Made by a program: the position numbers and the translations under genes
The notes under the pieces: generated by a model
Told to the model about the DNA's origin: nothing
The model's database searches: none
What the model saw: only the letters and a program-made list of their open reading frames with translations
Shown here: positions 24,813 through 33,816 of the stretch, in pieces
Position numbering within the stretch: position 1 is the first letter of the stretch
Layout of the letters: every line of letters begins with the position of its first letter
DNA from: Patescibacteria group bacterium
GTDB lineage: Bacteria > Patescibacteria > Paceibacteria > UBA6257 > 2-01-FULL-56-20
DNA: 64,000 bases
Assembly (NCBI GenBank): GCA_018971305.1
Contig: JAGXBC010000002.1
Span: 1 to 64,000, forward strand
Direction: 5' to 3'

Positions 24813-25202
24813 ATGGTTAAGGTTATTAAGCTAAAGCCGGTTTTTGAAGACGTGCGCGGCAAGATCACCGACATTCTTACGGATGGCGAATACGTGCGCC
24901 ACACTGGGCTTATTACGTCCAAGGCTGGCGTTAAGCGCGGCAATCATTATCATGAGCGCTCTATGGAGTATTTATACATTTTGCGCGGCAAGCTGCGCTG
25001 GATATCCAAGGACTTGAGCAAAAAAGATTCGCCGGTTGAGGATACTATTTTGGAAGAAGGCGACTTACTGATAAATCCGCCGAAGACAGCGCACGCCTTG
25101 GTTATGATAACCGACACCGAAATTTTGGAGATGAGCACTCTACCGCGCACGGGGAAGGAGTATGAGAAAGACACTAAGCCCTATAAATTAATTGATAAAT
25201 AG
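24813..25202 (+). CDS. Cupin-domain sugar-modifying protein
   Basis: The 129-aa protein is a single cupin barrel. Motif 1 is 'GVKRGNHYHERSMEYLYILRGKL' with two His residues and a Glu, and motif 2 is 'LEEGDLLINPPKTAHALV'. Small cupins in polysaccharide loci are often sugar 3,4-ketoisomerases or epimerase-like enzymes, and some only bind metal and sugar. No stronger assignment is possible. It starts a rightward run of four genes with short gaps. Confidence 0.75.
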   Translation: MVKVIKLKPVFEDVRGKITDILTDGEYVRHTGLITSKAGVKRGNHYHERSMEYLYILRGKLRWISKDLSKKDSPVEDTILEEGDLLINPPKTAHALVMITDTEILEMSTLPRTGKEYEKDTKPYKLIDK

Positions 25203-25211
25203 GTCCCTGCG

Positions 25212-26408
25212 ATGAAAATTGCCCTTGTCCTGTTTAACTTGGCCGTAGAAGCGGGAGCGCCCCGCTTCCTTTTATCATTCGCGCAAGCTCTTAAAAGACA
25301 GGGCCACGATGTGGTCATCTTCACCGCGGAATATAGCCCCAACTGCTTCCCGCCGCTTACAAAAGGATTGGACATAAGAGAGATCAAGGGTTCAAAGTCG
25401 CTTAGCTCCGTTGTTGGGGCCAAAGATATTTTCGGCAAGATTTTAAACCGCGTTAGGTGGTATGGTCTGGTTGATGAAATTTCCCGCGACATCGTGAAAG
25501 CGATGGACAAGGACTTTGATATCGTAAATTGCCACACGGATTTTTCTTATCGTGTCGGCTCTTTGTATAAAAAAATAAATCCGAAAGCCAAATTTATTTG
25601 GACGATGCACGATTCGCCGTTCGACTTCAACCCTAAAAGCAATGTTTTATTGAACCTGCTTAGCCGCGTATCGTACTTTATTGAAGAGATAATAGAGCGC
25701 GGGTCGTTCAAGGGGGCGGATTTGGTTGCGGTTTTGGACGAGAGGAACGCGAAAATTTCCCGAGGGTTTGGTTTAAAAACAGAGATAATCCGCGGCGGCG
25801 TGGACTTTGAAGCGTTTTACGGGCCAACGCATAATATGCCCGCCGGTTCTAAAAAAATTCGGCTCGTGAGCGTCGGCTCTCTCGGCCCATATAGGGGATT
25901 TGAAGACACTATTTCCGCTACCGCCGCGTTGCGCAAGCGCGGATATGACGCGAGCGCTCTTATTGTTTGCGAAGATTTTTGGAGCAACGGTCCGTACCGG
26001 AAAAATTTTGAAAGTTTTATAGAAAACTCCGGCGCCAAAGAATACATAGATGCCCGCTTTAAAGGTGTTCCGGAAAATCAATTTAAAGCTGTGTACCGCG
26101 ATAGCGATGTATACGTTTACGCGACCAACATTAAGATCTGGGGAATGGCCCCCTTTGAAGCAATGACCGCCGGATTGCCGGCAATAATATGCGACGCTTC
26201 AAGTGACATTGAAGTTTTAATTAACAGAGAGAATGCGTTATTTGTTCCGCCTCACCGGCCGGACAAGATCGCGGACTGCGTTGAGGACCTTATTTCGTCC
26301 CCGGATCTATACGCGAAAGTCGCGAGCGGCGGACAAAAGTTCGTTCGTGATAATTTGACATGGGAGAAATACGCTGCTAATTTTTTGAAAAGCGTTTCGA
26401 ATATTTAA
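25212..26408 (+). CDS. Glycosyltransferase family 4 protein
   Basis: The 398-aa protein is a GT-B fold retaining glycosyltransferase. The N-terminal half opens with 'MKIALVLFNLAVEAGAPRFLLSFAQAL', and the donor domain has 'IRLVSVGSLGPYRGFEDTI' and the E-x7-E-like segment 'MAPFEAMTAGLPAIICDAS', followed by 'ENALFVPPHRPDKIADCV'. These are family 4 signatures. The start lies 9 bases after the cupin gene. Donor sugar unknown; context suggests heptose or a deoxysugar. Confidence 0.88.
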   Translation: MKIALVLFNLAVEAGAPRFLLSFAQALKRQGHDVVIFTAEYSPNCFPPLTKGLDIREIKGSKSLSSVVGAKDIFGKILNRVRWYGLVDEISRDIVKAMDKDFDIVNCHTDFSYRVGSLYKKINPKAKFIWTMHDSPFDFNPKSNVLLNLLSRVSYFIEEIIERGSFKGADLVAVLDERNAKISRGFGLKTEIIRGGVDFEAFYGPTHNMPAGSKKIRLVSVGSLGPYRGFEDTISATAALRKRGYDASALIVCEDFWSNGPYRKNFESFIENSGAKEYIDARFKGVPENQFKAVYRDSDVYVYATNIKIWGMAPFEAMTAGLPAIICDASSDIEVLINRENALFVPPHRPDKIADCVEDLISSPDLYAKVASGGQKFVRDNLTWEKYAANFLKSVSNI

Positions 26409-26427
26409 CAAGAACACATTAAATCAA

Positions 26428-27342
26428 ATGCGCATTTTAGTTACAGGAGGAACGGGATTCATCGGTTCCAATCTGACAATAGAATTATTAAAACTGGGAC
26501 ACGACGTTTTGATAACCGGACACGACGCCGAACAAAAAATACCTAATTTTCACGGGAAATATCTCCAGCCGAATTTTTTGGGATTGGATTGGGGAGCGTT
26601 GGGCAAAATAGACGCGTTGTTTCATGAAGCGGCTTTAAACGATACAACATGCCTGGATGAGCGCGAAATGATGCTGGCGAACGTTGACTCTTCGCTCAAG
26701 CTTTTTGAACATGCGGCGAAGAATGGATGTAGGAAAATAGTTTATGCGTCTTCTACGGCCGTCTACGGCGCGTCGCCGGCTCCTTATATAGAGAACAAAG
26801 GGCTGGAACCATTAAATCCCTACGGCAGATCGAAATTAATTTTGGACGAAAAAGCCATGGAGTTCGCTAAAGTTCATCCTGAGATAACCGTTGTCGGTTT
26901 GCGCTATTGCAACGTTTACGGTCCGCGCGAGAATCACAAAGGGAAAAGAGCGAGTATGATCTATCAGTTGGCTAAGCAGATGAAGAACGGCAACCCCAAA
27001 ATATTCAAAAACGGAGAACAGAAAAGGGATTATATATATGTCGGCGACGTGGTGCGCGCCAATCTGCTCGCGCTGCAAAGCAAAGAGAGCGGCGTCTTTA
27101 ACTGCGGTTTTGGCGGGGCCACAAGCTTCAATGATATTATTAAGCTTCTTAACGAGGTTATGGGCCTCGATCGTGTTCCGGAATATATAGATAATCCCTA
27201 TGCGGATAAATATCAGAATTTTACCCAATGCGATATGTCGCTTGCGAAGAAGGTGTTGGGTTTTGTGCCAAAATATAACGTTAAGGATGGAATTAAAGAT
27301 TATTTTGCGAGTGGATTTTTAACTGGTTCGCGACCTATTTAA
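26428..27342 (+). CDS. hldD: ADP-heptose 6-epimerase (HldD)-like SDR
   Basis: HldD converts ADP-D-glycero- to ADP-L-glycero-beta-D-manno-heptose. The 304-aa protein has TGGTGFIGSN (6-15), 'HEAALNDTT' (66-74), Tyr132/Lys136 (PYGRSK), and HldD-specific segments 'RYCNVYGPRENHKGKRASM' and 'KRDYIYVGDV', plus 'YQNFTQCDMSLAKKVLGF' near the end. Generic SDR epimerases lack the 'NHKG.RASM' and 'FTQ.D' pieces. Its stop precedes the GT9 gene by 1 nt. A GT9 heptosyltransferase next door and rfaE2 and gmhA nearby make the heptose assignment likely. Confidence 0.8.
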   Translation: MRILVTGGTGFIGSNLTIELLKLGHDVLITGHDAEQKIPNFHGKYLQPNFLGLDWGALGKIDALFHEAALNDTTCLDEREMMLANVDSSLKLFEHAAKNGCRKIVYASSTAVYGASPAPYIENKGLEPLNPYGRSKLILDEKAMEFAKVHPEITVVGLRYCNVYGPRENHKGKRASMIYQLAKQMKNGNPKIFKNGEQKRDYIYVGDVVRANLLALQSKESGVFNCGFGGATSFNDIIKLLNEVMGLDRVPEYIDNPYADKYQNFTQCDMSLAKKVLGFVPKYNVKDGIKDYFASGFLTGSRPI

Positions 27343-27343
27343 T

Positions 27344-28645
27344 ATGTTAAAAGCCGAAATAAAAGAATATATAAAATTTTTAATAAAGTGGCGCTTATTC
27401 GGATTTGTTAATAAGGTCGCGCTGCTTTTTTGGGGCCATAAGCCGAACACTGCGGATTACGGCAAAAGAATATTGGTCATTAATCTGCACGCCTTGGGGG
27501 ATATAATCGCAACCACGTCGGCGTTGAGGCGCTATAAACTGGATTTTCCCGATAAGGAAATATATTGTTTGTTCCCGAAGGGCATGGTTGATGAAAGTTT
27601 TTTTCGGGAGTTCGTGGATAAAACGTTCCTTGTTGATATAAAAAAATTCGGCTTGGATATTAAATACGAACTCGGATTTATTAACGGTTTGCGGGACATA
27701 GGCTTTGAAACGGTCGTCAATCAAGGTTACGGCGTTCTGGAATTGCCGGGCAAAACCATTGCAACAAATATAGGAGCAAAAAATATAATCGGCTATGAGG
27801 GGTTGGTTACTGAATATGTTAATGCCAATTGGGTGGCGCGCCGCCGCATTGCTTTTATAAAAAAACACATCTTCCCGCTTTATACCAAGCTGGTTCCGAT
27901 AGTGGACCCCGATTTTAAGAAGCGAGGCAGGGTTACGAATTTCGTAAAAATTAACGCAGCTATTTACGATGGTTTCCTGGGGCATGCGGCAAAAATATTG
28001 CCGACAAAAATTTCGGTAGATCCCGGCGCGGAAAAATCTGTCCTTAAGATTTTAGAGGAGAACAAAATTAACCCTGGAACATATGCCGTTTTTGTTCTGG
28101 GAGCTAGGACTCCCGCTCGCCGATGGCCGGTAGAAAGATTTGCGGAAGTCGCGAAAGAAGTGGAACGCCTTAAAATACCGGTGGTTTTGGTCGGGATGCC
28201 GTCGGAAATTGAGGTAGCAACGCATTTTAAAAAAATTTCCGCAGTTTCCGTTATTGATCTGATAGGAAAGCTCTCCCTTAAGGAACTTGTTTCCACAGTA
28301 AATCACTGCCTGTTTGTTCTGACGAACGACACGGGTCCGGTTCATATTGCCGTGGCGCTCAAAAAACCGTCCATGTCTATAGTGGGAGATGCGGCTCTCG
28401 GGGTATCCGATGATTACGGCTATCCGCGGATAAACCGCTGGTCCTACGTAAAAAGGGAATGCCTTTTTGACATGTGGCGCTGTTCCGAGACCGTAGCTCC
28501 GGGAGAGCCGGCTCCCTGCATTGCCGCAGTTACCCTGGATGACGTGCTTAAAAAAGTCCGCGAACTGATAACTTTTATTAAGGAGAACGATTTAAAAGAG
28601 TTTACGAAAGACGAACGCTTTGAGGCGGAGTTTGAATCTATCTAA
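27344..28645 (+). CDS. Glycosyltransferase family 9 (heptosyltransferase-like)
   Basis: GT9 enzymes transfer L-glycero-D-manno-heptose from ADP-heptose to lipid A core or other acceptors. The 433-aa protein has the N-terminal 'INLHALGDIIATTSALRRYK', the donor-domain 'VLGARTPARRWPVERFAEVA', and the diagnostic 'LTNDTGPVHIAVALKKPSMSIVG'. An extra C-terminal part (about 345-433) continues with 'WRCSETVAPGEPAPCIAAV'. It is separated by 1 nt from the HldD-like gene, so synthesis and transfer of heptose are coupled in expression. Confidence 0.88.
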   Translation: MLKAEIKEYIKFLIKWRLFGFVNKVALLFWGHKPNTADYGKRILVINLHALGDIIATTSALRRYKLDFPDKEIYCLFPKGMVDESFFREFVDKTFLVDIKKFGLDIKYELGFINGLRDIGFETVVNQGYGVLELPGKTIATNIGAKNIIGYEGLVTEYVNANWVARRRIAFIKKHIFPLYTKLVPIVDPDFKKRGRVTNFVKINAAIYDGFLGHAAKILPTKISVDPGAEKSVLKILEENKINPGTYAVFVLGARTPARRWPVERFAEVAKEVERLKIPVVLVGMPSEIEVATHFKKISAVSVIDLIGKLSLKELVSTVNHCLFVLTNDTGPVHIAVALKKPSMSIVGDAALGVSDDYGYPRINRWSYVKRECLFDMWRCSETVAPGEPAPCIAAVTLDDVLKKVRELITFIKENDLKEFTKDERFEAEFESI

Positions 28646-28661
28646 AAGTTTTCTAGGTTTT

Positions 28662-29147
28662 TCAGAGATTTTTTATTTTCTTAATCAGCTTCGTTGTTGA
28701 GCGATTTTTCACGTGCGGCGCCAGAGCCATGCGCCCTCCGTATTTTTCCACCAGCTTTTTTTCTATAAGATTTTGCCCATAACCGTAATCACCGCCTTTA
28801 ACATGAATGTGTGGTTTTATTTTAAGAAGCCAGGGTTTGGGAGTTTCCTCGTTAAAAATAAAAACATAATCGACCGCGGTAAGGGCGGCGATAACTTTCG
28901 CCCGTTCTTTTTCTCCGACGATCGGCCTTTTATCTCCCTTATTTCTTTTAACCGATTTGTCCGAATTAAGACCGACTATGAGGATATCCCCCATATTTTT
29001 GGCATTTTCCAGATAGTTCGTATGCCCTACGTGCAATATGTCAAAACAGCCGTTGGTGGTGACGATAATTTTCCCTTCAGACTTAGCTTTGCCGACTATC
29101 TTTATTAACTCTTTGATCGTTTTTATTTTAGCGGCAGATGTTTGCAT
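28662..29147 (-). CDS. rfaE2: D-glycero-beta-D-manno-heptose 1-phosphate adenylyltransferase
   Basis: This is the stand-alone C-terminal half of HldE. It makes ADP-D-glycero-manno-heptose from ATP and heptose 1-phosphate. The 161-aa protein has the cytidylyltransferase-fold motif 'TTNGCFDILHVGHTNYLENA' (HxGH at about 39-42), 'LIVGLNSDKSVKRNKG', 'RPIVGEKERAKVIAAL', 'HVKGGDYG' and the family ending 'RSTTKLIKKIK'. It runs leftward, converging on the GT9 gene and divergent from gmhA. The kinase half is separate at 33962. Confidence 0.93.
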   Translation of the reverse strand: MQTSAAKIKTIKELIKIVGKAKSEGKIIVTTNGCFDILHVGHTNYLENAKNMGDILIVGLNSDKSVKRNKGDKRPIVGEKERAKVIAALTAVDYVFIFNEETPKPWLLKIKPHIHVKGGDYGYGQNLIEKKLVEKYGGRMALAPHVKNRSTTKLIKKIKNL

Positions 29148-29193
29148 GGAATTTTATTTTATATTAACCTTTTTATAACAATTATACATCTAT

Positions 29194-29769
29194 ATGTCGA
29201 TGGATATTATCGATGGAGCATTTGATAGACATTCTAAAGTTGCTAAAGACAGTGCCAATTTGATTGTCGGTTCGGTCAAGGAAGCCGCCAATGTTTTATT
29301 GTCCGCCATAAATAACGGAGGCAAGGTTCTTGTCTGCGGCAATGGTGGATCTGCGGCTGATGCGCAGCACTTTGCGGCAGAGTTTGTTTGCAGGTATAAA
29401 GACGACAGACCGCCCTTAGCGGCAATAGCGCTTACCGTAAATACTTCTGCCATTACGGCTATCGGCAACGACTATGGTTTTGAACACATTTTTGCGAGGC
29501 AGGTAGAGGCATTTGGGGGAAGGGGCGATGTTCTTGTCGCCATAACGACAAGTGGAAAATCGCCAAATGTTCTGCTGGCTATAAAAGCGGCCAAAGAAAG
29601 AGGTTTGAAGACCATAGCGTTGACCGGTTCCAGCGGTTCCGTTATGGATAAATTAGCTGATATTGCTATCGTAGTGCCCTCGGAAGAAACTGCTCGCATC
29701 CAGGAGATGCACGAACTTATTTATCATTCTTGGTGTGAATTTATAGATAGAGGGCCGGTGAGAGGCTAA
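29194..29769 (+). CDS. gmhA: Phosphoheptose isomerase (SIS domain)
   Basis: GmhA converts sedoheptulose 7-phosphate to D-glycero-D-manno-heptose 7-phosphate, the first step of both heptose routes. The 191-aa protein has 'LVCGNGGSAADAQHFAAEFV' (with the SIS serine), 'GNDYGFEHIFARQVEA', 'ITTSGKSPNVLLAIK' and the catalytic 'QEMHELIYHSWC' with its conserved His. Length and motifs are typical. It is divergent from rfaE2 across 46 bases. A second, more diverged copy lies at 58143. Confidence 0.94.
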   Translation: MSMDIIDGAFDRHSKVAKDSANLIVGSVKEAANVLLSAINNGGKVLVCGNGGSAADAQHFAAEFVCRYKDDRPPLAAIALTVNTSAITAIGNDYGFEHIFARQVEAFGGRGDVLVAITTSGKSPNVLLAIKAAKERGLKTIALTGSSGSVMDKLADIAIVVPSEETARIQEMHELIYHSWCEFIDRGPVRG

Positions 29770-29792
29770 GGAGAATTATATAAGCAACTATT

Positions 29793-29820
29793 TTGTATTG
29801 CGGTTTTAACCGCGATACAA
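29793..29820. repeat. Long near-perfect hairpin between gmhA and the dehydrogenase gene
   Basis: TTGTATTGCGGTT and AACCGCGATACAA form a 13-bp stem with one T-G wobble around two T bases. There is no T tract after it on the plus strand. It could attenuate or protect the transcript of the alcohol dehydrogenase-E1 genes downstream; no function is shown. Confidence 0.65.
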
Positions 29821-29851
29821 TTACTTCGATTAAAACAACCATCATTCATAA

Positions 29852-30895
29852 ATGAAAATAAAAGCCGCCGTATTGGAAAAAATAAACAGCCCGCTTGTTG
29901 TAGAAGACGTTGAGCTTGGCGATTTGTCGTCGGGACAGGTGCTTGTGAAGATTCTTGTGAGCGGCATTTGCGGGGCGCAGCTCCAAGAAATTGCCGGCAA
30001 TAAAGGCAATGCCAAATATGTTCCACATCTCTTAGGGCACGAAGGGTGCGGTATCGTAGAAAAAATCGGAGAGGGAGTTACCAGGGTCGAAAAAGGAGAC
30101 AAAGTCGTTATACATTGGCGCAAAGGCGAGGGCATGGAATCCGATTTTCCGGAATATGTTTTCCGGGGTAAGACAATAAGAAGCGGTAAATCAACGACCT
30201 TCGGAGAATATTCCATTGTTTCTGAGAACCGCGTTACTCCCGTGCCCCAAGATACTCCCAATGATTTTTGCGCATTGCTCGGATGCGGGCTTTCTACCGC
30301 GCTTGGGGCCATTTCCACCGAGGCATCCATGCGTCCCGGGGAAAGAATAATGATAATAGGCCTTGGTGGGCTGGGCGCTTGTCTTATCAAAGCCGCCAAA
30401 TTTTATCGTGCCGGTAAAATTGTCGGATTAGATATCTATGAAAATAAAAAAGAAGTTGTCTCCGGTCTTGGTGGCGATCTGTTTATAAACAGCGCTAAAG
30501 AAGATATAGCGGAAAAGCTGGGGCGCGAGCTGGGGGTGGCTGATGTTGATATAATCGTGGACACTTCCGGGCATGCAGGCATGATCTCTGCCACAATTCC
30601 TCTTTTGGCCGATGGCGGCAGGTATATAATGGTGGGGCAGTCAAAGCCGGGCGACAGCGTAGAGATAAAAATGGCGAACCACCTTTTCGGAAAAGATTAC
30701 GGGAAAACGATTAAGGCGACACAGGGCGGGGGATTCATGCCCACGAGAGACATTCCGATTTATGTAAAGGCCTACCGCGAAGGACTTTTAGATATAGATA
30801 ACTTAATCACGCATCGCACAAAACTTAACGATATTAACAAGGCCATAGAACTTATGCGTGCCGGCAAAGCAAATAGAATTATTATTGACCTATGA
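29852..30895 (+). CDS. Zinc-type alcohol dehydrogenase family protein
   Basis: The 347-aa protein is a medium-chain dehydrogenase. Catalytic zinc ligands are present: Cys40 (SGICGAQ) and His63-Glu64 (GHEGCGIVE). The GLGGLGACLIKAAKF segment is the NAD(P) site. The four-cysteine structural-zinc lobe of classical alcohol dehydrogenases is missing; that region reads HWRKGEGMESDFPEYVF. The stop overlaps the E1-alpha start (ATGA), so the oxidoreductase and the TPP enzyme are coupled and probably act on one pathway. Confidence 0.87.
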   Translation: MKIKAAVLEKINSPLVVEDVELGDLSSGQVLVKILVSGICGAQLQEIAGNKGNAKYVPHLLGHEGCGIVEKIGEGVTRVEKGDKVVIHWRKGEGMESDFPEYVFRGKTIRSGKSTTFGEYSIVSENRVTPVPQDTPNDFCALLGCGLSTALGAISTEASMRPGERIMIIGLGGLGACLIKAAKFYRAGKIVGLDIYENKKEVVSGLGGDLFINSAKEDIAEKLGRELGVADVDIIVDTSGHAGMISATIPLLADGGRYIMVGQSKPGDSVEIKMANHLFGKDYGKTIKATQGGGFMPTRDIPIYVKAYREGLLDIDNLITHRTKLNDINKAIELMRAGKANRIIIDL

Positions 30896-31839
30896 TATCA
30901 CCGTTAGAATCTTACAAGAAAATGTTTTTGATACGTGTGGCGGAGGAAGAGCTGGCGGAATTATATAAGAAAGAGAAGATAATGAGCTTCGTTCATTTTT
31001 ACGTCGGCCAGGAAGCGGTCGCGGTTGGGGTTTGCGACGCGCTCCAAAAAGGAGACAAGGCCTTAGGAAATCACCGCTCGCATGGCCACTACCTGGCGAA
31101 AGGCGGCGACCTCAAAAAAATGATCTGCGAATTACTGGGGAAGGAGAACGGTTCGGCGCACGGTAAGGGCGGGTCTATGCATATGATAGACAAGTCGGTT
31201 AATTTCGTCGGTTCAACTCCTATTCTGGGCAGTATTGTACCCATATCCTGCGGTTCTGCTTTTGAACAAAAATATAACAAAAAGCCGGATGTGACCGTTG
31301 CCTTTCTTGGTGATGGTGCTTTTGAAGAGGGTATCGTATATGAAACGCTGAATCTCGCCGCTCTTTTTAAATTGCCCTTACTCTTGGTAGTTGAAAATAA
31401 TTTATTCGCGACCAATACAAAAGTAAAAGACAGGAGATCGGATACGCATAACGTTGAGAAAATAGTAACCGGTTTCGGTGTTGACTATCGGAGAGCCGAC
31501 GGTAACGATTACGAAGACACGCACAAGAAAGCAAAAGAGATTTTGGCATCCGTGCGAACAGGCAGGCCGGCCGTGCTCGAGTGCATGACCTACAGGCATA
31601 TGGCGCATAGCGGCCCTGTTTTTAACGAGGATTACCGGGAAGAAGATATTTTAGAAAAAAGATTAGAAAAAGATCCGGTGAAAAAAATGAGACAAATTGT
31701 CGTGAATAGCGGCATTTCGGAAAAGGAAGTTACTGGAGCCGAAGAAGAAATAAAAAAATTCGTAATTAATAGCGTTGACTTTGCCCTAAAATCCAAATAC
31801 CCGCCCAAGGAAAATATTTATACAGACGTCTATGCCTAG
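30892..31839 (+). CDS. TPP-dependent dehydrogenase E1 component, alpha subunit
   Basis: E1-alpha binds thiamine diphosphate and, with E1-beta, decarboxylates a 2-oxo acid. The 315-aa protein has the TPP motif from GDG (140-142) to NN (169-170), 'HRSHGHYLAKGGD' (61-73), and 'GSAHGKGGSMHMID' (87-100). It overlaps the E1-beta gene by 8 nt. No E2 (lipoyl acyltransferase) or E3 gene is in the window. In avilamycin biosynthesis a similar orphan pair attaches a two-carbon unit to a sugar; a similar role here is inference. Confidence 0.93.
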   Translation: MISPLESYKKMFLIRVAEEELAELYKKEKIMSFVHFYVGQEAVAVGVCDALQKGDKALGNHRSHGHYLAKGGDLKKMICELLGKENGSAHGKGGSMHMIDKSVNFVGSTPILGSIVPISCGSAFEQKYNKKPDVTVAFLGDGAFEEGIVYETLNLAALFKLPLLLVVENNLFATNTKVKDRRSDTHNVEKIVTGFGVDYRRADGNDYEDTHKKAKEILASVRTGRPAVLECMTYRHMAHSGPVFNEDYREEDILEKRLEKDPVKKMRQIVVNSGISEKEVTGAEEEIKKFVINSVDFALKSKYPPKENIYTDVYA

Positions 31840-32869
31840 GATAATTCAATTCACAGAGGCAATAAGGGAGGCCACGGATCAAATGATGGAAGTTGATAAG
31901 AACATTTTTGTTATGGGTCTTGGAGTTACGGATAAAGGCGGCGCCGACGGCACCACGAATGAGTTGAACTTGAAATATCCGGGGAGAATTTTGGACGTCC
32001 CGCTCTCCGAGGGAGCTTTCACCGGAATGGCCGTGGGGGCCGCTATTAACGGCCTGAGGCCCATTGTCCACCACGGCAGAGTAGAATTTAGCCTTTTTGC
32101 CGCCGATCAAATATTCACGCAGGCTGCCAAATGGAATTATATGTTCGGAGGTAATAATAACGTTCCGTTGGTTCTTAGAGTTAATGTCGGCAGGCAATGG
32201 GGCAACGGTCCTCAGCATACGCAGTCCTTATACGCTTTATTCGGCAGCGTTCCCGGCTTGAAGGTTGTGATACCGTCAACGCCGCGGATGGCAAAAGGAT
32301 TGCTTGTATCCGCGCTTAGAGACAAGAACCCGGTAGTAATTTTGGAATCGAGGTGGATCTTTAAGGTCAAACAGGATGTGCCCGATGGCATTTACGCGGA
32401 ACCTCTCGGAAAGTCCCGGGTGGCCAAAGACGGCAAGTATGTTACCGTGGTGGCCTACGGAGACGGATTTATCGCCGCCCACGAAGCGCTCTCTCTTATA
32501 GGCGCGGAAGCGAGCGTTGAATTAATAGATCTTGTTTCTTTAAATCCGATAGACCACGAGACAATTTTAAATTCCGTGAAAAAAACCGGACGCCTTATTT
32601 GCGTCGACACCGAGCCTAACGCTTTTGATATAGGTTCGGAAATAATTTCCAAGATTGCTCAGGAAAGATCATTAAAACTTAAAGACGCTCCGGTTTCTAT
32701 CTCTTGCCCCAATACTCCATGCCCGACCTCTACGGCCCTTACGGAATTTTATTATCCGACCAAAGTGGACGTTGCGAACGCAGTTCTGCGCTTAATGAAT
32801 AAGCCAACCATCGCCCACCAATTTACTTTTGAAGAATTGCACCTTGCGCCGAACCTGACTCTTCCGTAA
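31832..32869 (+). CDS. TPP-dependent dehydrogenase E1 component, beta subunit
   Basis: The 345-aa partner of the alpha subunit has the transketolase pyrimidine-binding domain ('PLSEGAFTGMAVGAAINGLRP', with the TPP-activating Glu) and the C-terminal domain ('YVTVVAYGDGFIAAHEAL', 'ELIDLVSLNPIDHETI'). Its length is about 20 residues more than the usual 325. Start ATG 31832 lies within the alpha gene. A hairpin follows the stop. Together with the dehydrogenase it forms a three-gene coupled unit between gmhA and rfaE1. Confidence 0.93.
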   Translation: MPRIIQFTEAIREATDQMMEVDKNIFVMGLGVTDKGGADGTTNELNLKYPGRILDVPLSEGAFTGMAVGAAINGLRPIVHHGRVEFSLFAADQIFTQAAKWNYMFGGNNNVPLVLRVNVGRQWGNGPQHTQSLYALFGSVPGLKVVIPSTPRMAKGLLVSALRDKNPVVILESRWIFKVKQDVPDGIYAEPLGKSRVAKDGKYVTVVAYGDGFIAAHEALSLIGAEASVELIDLVSLNPIDHETILNSVKKTGRLICVDTEPNAFDIGSEIISKIAQERSLKLKDAPVSISCPNTPCPTSTALTEFYYPTKVDVANAVLRLMNKPTIAHQFTFEELHLAPNLTLP

Positions 32870-32876
32870 ATAAAAA

Positions 32877-32910
32877 AGGGCGCCGATTCTCTAAAGAGAA
32901 TTAGCGCCCT
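32877..32910 (-). terminator. Hairpin terminator for the leftward EEP gene
   Basis: AGGGCGC...GCGCCCT outer arms and ATTCTC/GAGAAT inner arms with a TAAA loop. On the minus strand it is followed by a T run (plus-strand AAAAAA at 32872-32877), so it should end the gene at 32935. It may also stop the E1 operon. Confidence 0.85.
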
Positions 32911-32934
32911 AAGGATATCTGTTCACGGTTGAAC

Positions 32935-33765
32935 TCATATCTTCCTAACCGTAGAACATAACATTAAGTGGTCACTTCCGGGGGATGGGTCCACATAGAC
33001 ATTCGTGACGTCATATGTAAACCTGCCGGAACTGTTCGGCCAAACCATGATGTGGTCAGGCTTTATGCCGAACTTGGCTGCCTGGTGATGCTCGGCAACC
33101 GTGGTTTTGATGTGTGGAGGAAAACAATCGCGGCCGCAGCTTTCCGAATATCTGCGGAGCACCCTGCCCTCCTTGTCGGGATTGCAATCTGCGGTGTAAA
33201 TGATCCCGCCGTATCGTTTTCCCTGTTCGGCAAGAAAGTTGCAGAGAGTCGAGGTGCTTTGTAGTTGATTGTGATTGGAGTTTCCTCCGCGCACCCAAAA
33301 TCCATGATGCGTGGCAACTCGCCACAACCTAGGATCGTCTGGCTTGGAAATTGTGCAGGCCACGGCGACTCGATTTTCTGTTTTTAACACGAGTGCGTCC
33401 GCGACATCTCCCGGTTGGATCCTTTGGTTGTTGTCGTCAACGCCATCCAAATCACGAACGATACCGTCCCCCCACGTATGGCGGATGGCAATGTCGTTCA
33501 TCGGATATTTTGATGTGATACAAATGCCCACGAGTTCCCGTTTGCCCCAAATCTTGTGGTTAGTCATGGGGGCAAAATGGAAGTTGGGCAGGGGCCGCAG
33601 GTATTTTAGCAACGACACCCGAAAATCCTGCAAACAAAGTACGTCGGGTAGCTTCGCGCCAGGCTCAGAAAGCTTCTTAAGCCATTTCAGAGTTTGCGGT
33701 TCTTCGTTGGGAGTTGCGCCAACGAAACGCCCGCCGTTCAGGGACCAAACGGTTAGTTCGGTCAT
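32935..33765 (-). CDS. Endonuclease/exonuclease/phosphatase (EEP) family protein
   Basis: ATG 33765 is chosen over an in-frame GTG at 33774 because the GTG lies within the ribosome-binding sequence GGGAGGT, which is 7-8 bases from the ATG. The 276-aa protein has the EEP fold motifs: an N-terminal LNGGR asparagine, CLQDFR where Glu is usual (here Asp), 'ATHHGFW', 'YTADCNPDKEG' and 'PGSDHLML'. Members cleave nucleic acids, inositol phosphates or phospholipids. It has its own promoter and terminator and interrupts the heptose genes in reverse. Confidence 0.8.
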   Translation of the reverse strand: MTELTVWSLNGGRFVGATPNEEPQTLKWLKKLSEPGAKLPDVLCLQDFRVSLLKYLRPLPNFHFAPMTNHKIWGKRELVGICITSKYPMNDIAIRHTWGDGIVRDLDGVDDNNQRIQPGDVADALVLKTENRVAVACTISKPDDPRLWRVATHHGFWVRGGNSNHNQLQSTSTLCNFLAEQGKRYGGIIYTADCNPDKEGRVLRRYSESCGRDCFPPHIKTTVAEHHQAAKFGIKPDHIMVWPNSSGRFTYDVTNVYVDPSPGSDHLMLCSTVRKI

Positions 33766-33816
33766 TTCCGCCACCTCCCTCAGATACCGCTTGATTTTGA
33801 ATTTACAGCTGCGCTA

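Noticed and set aside
30892..32869. Full pyruvate dehydrogenase complex
   Set aside because: Only E1-alpha and E1-beta are present; no lipoyl-domain E2 or flavin E3 follows.
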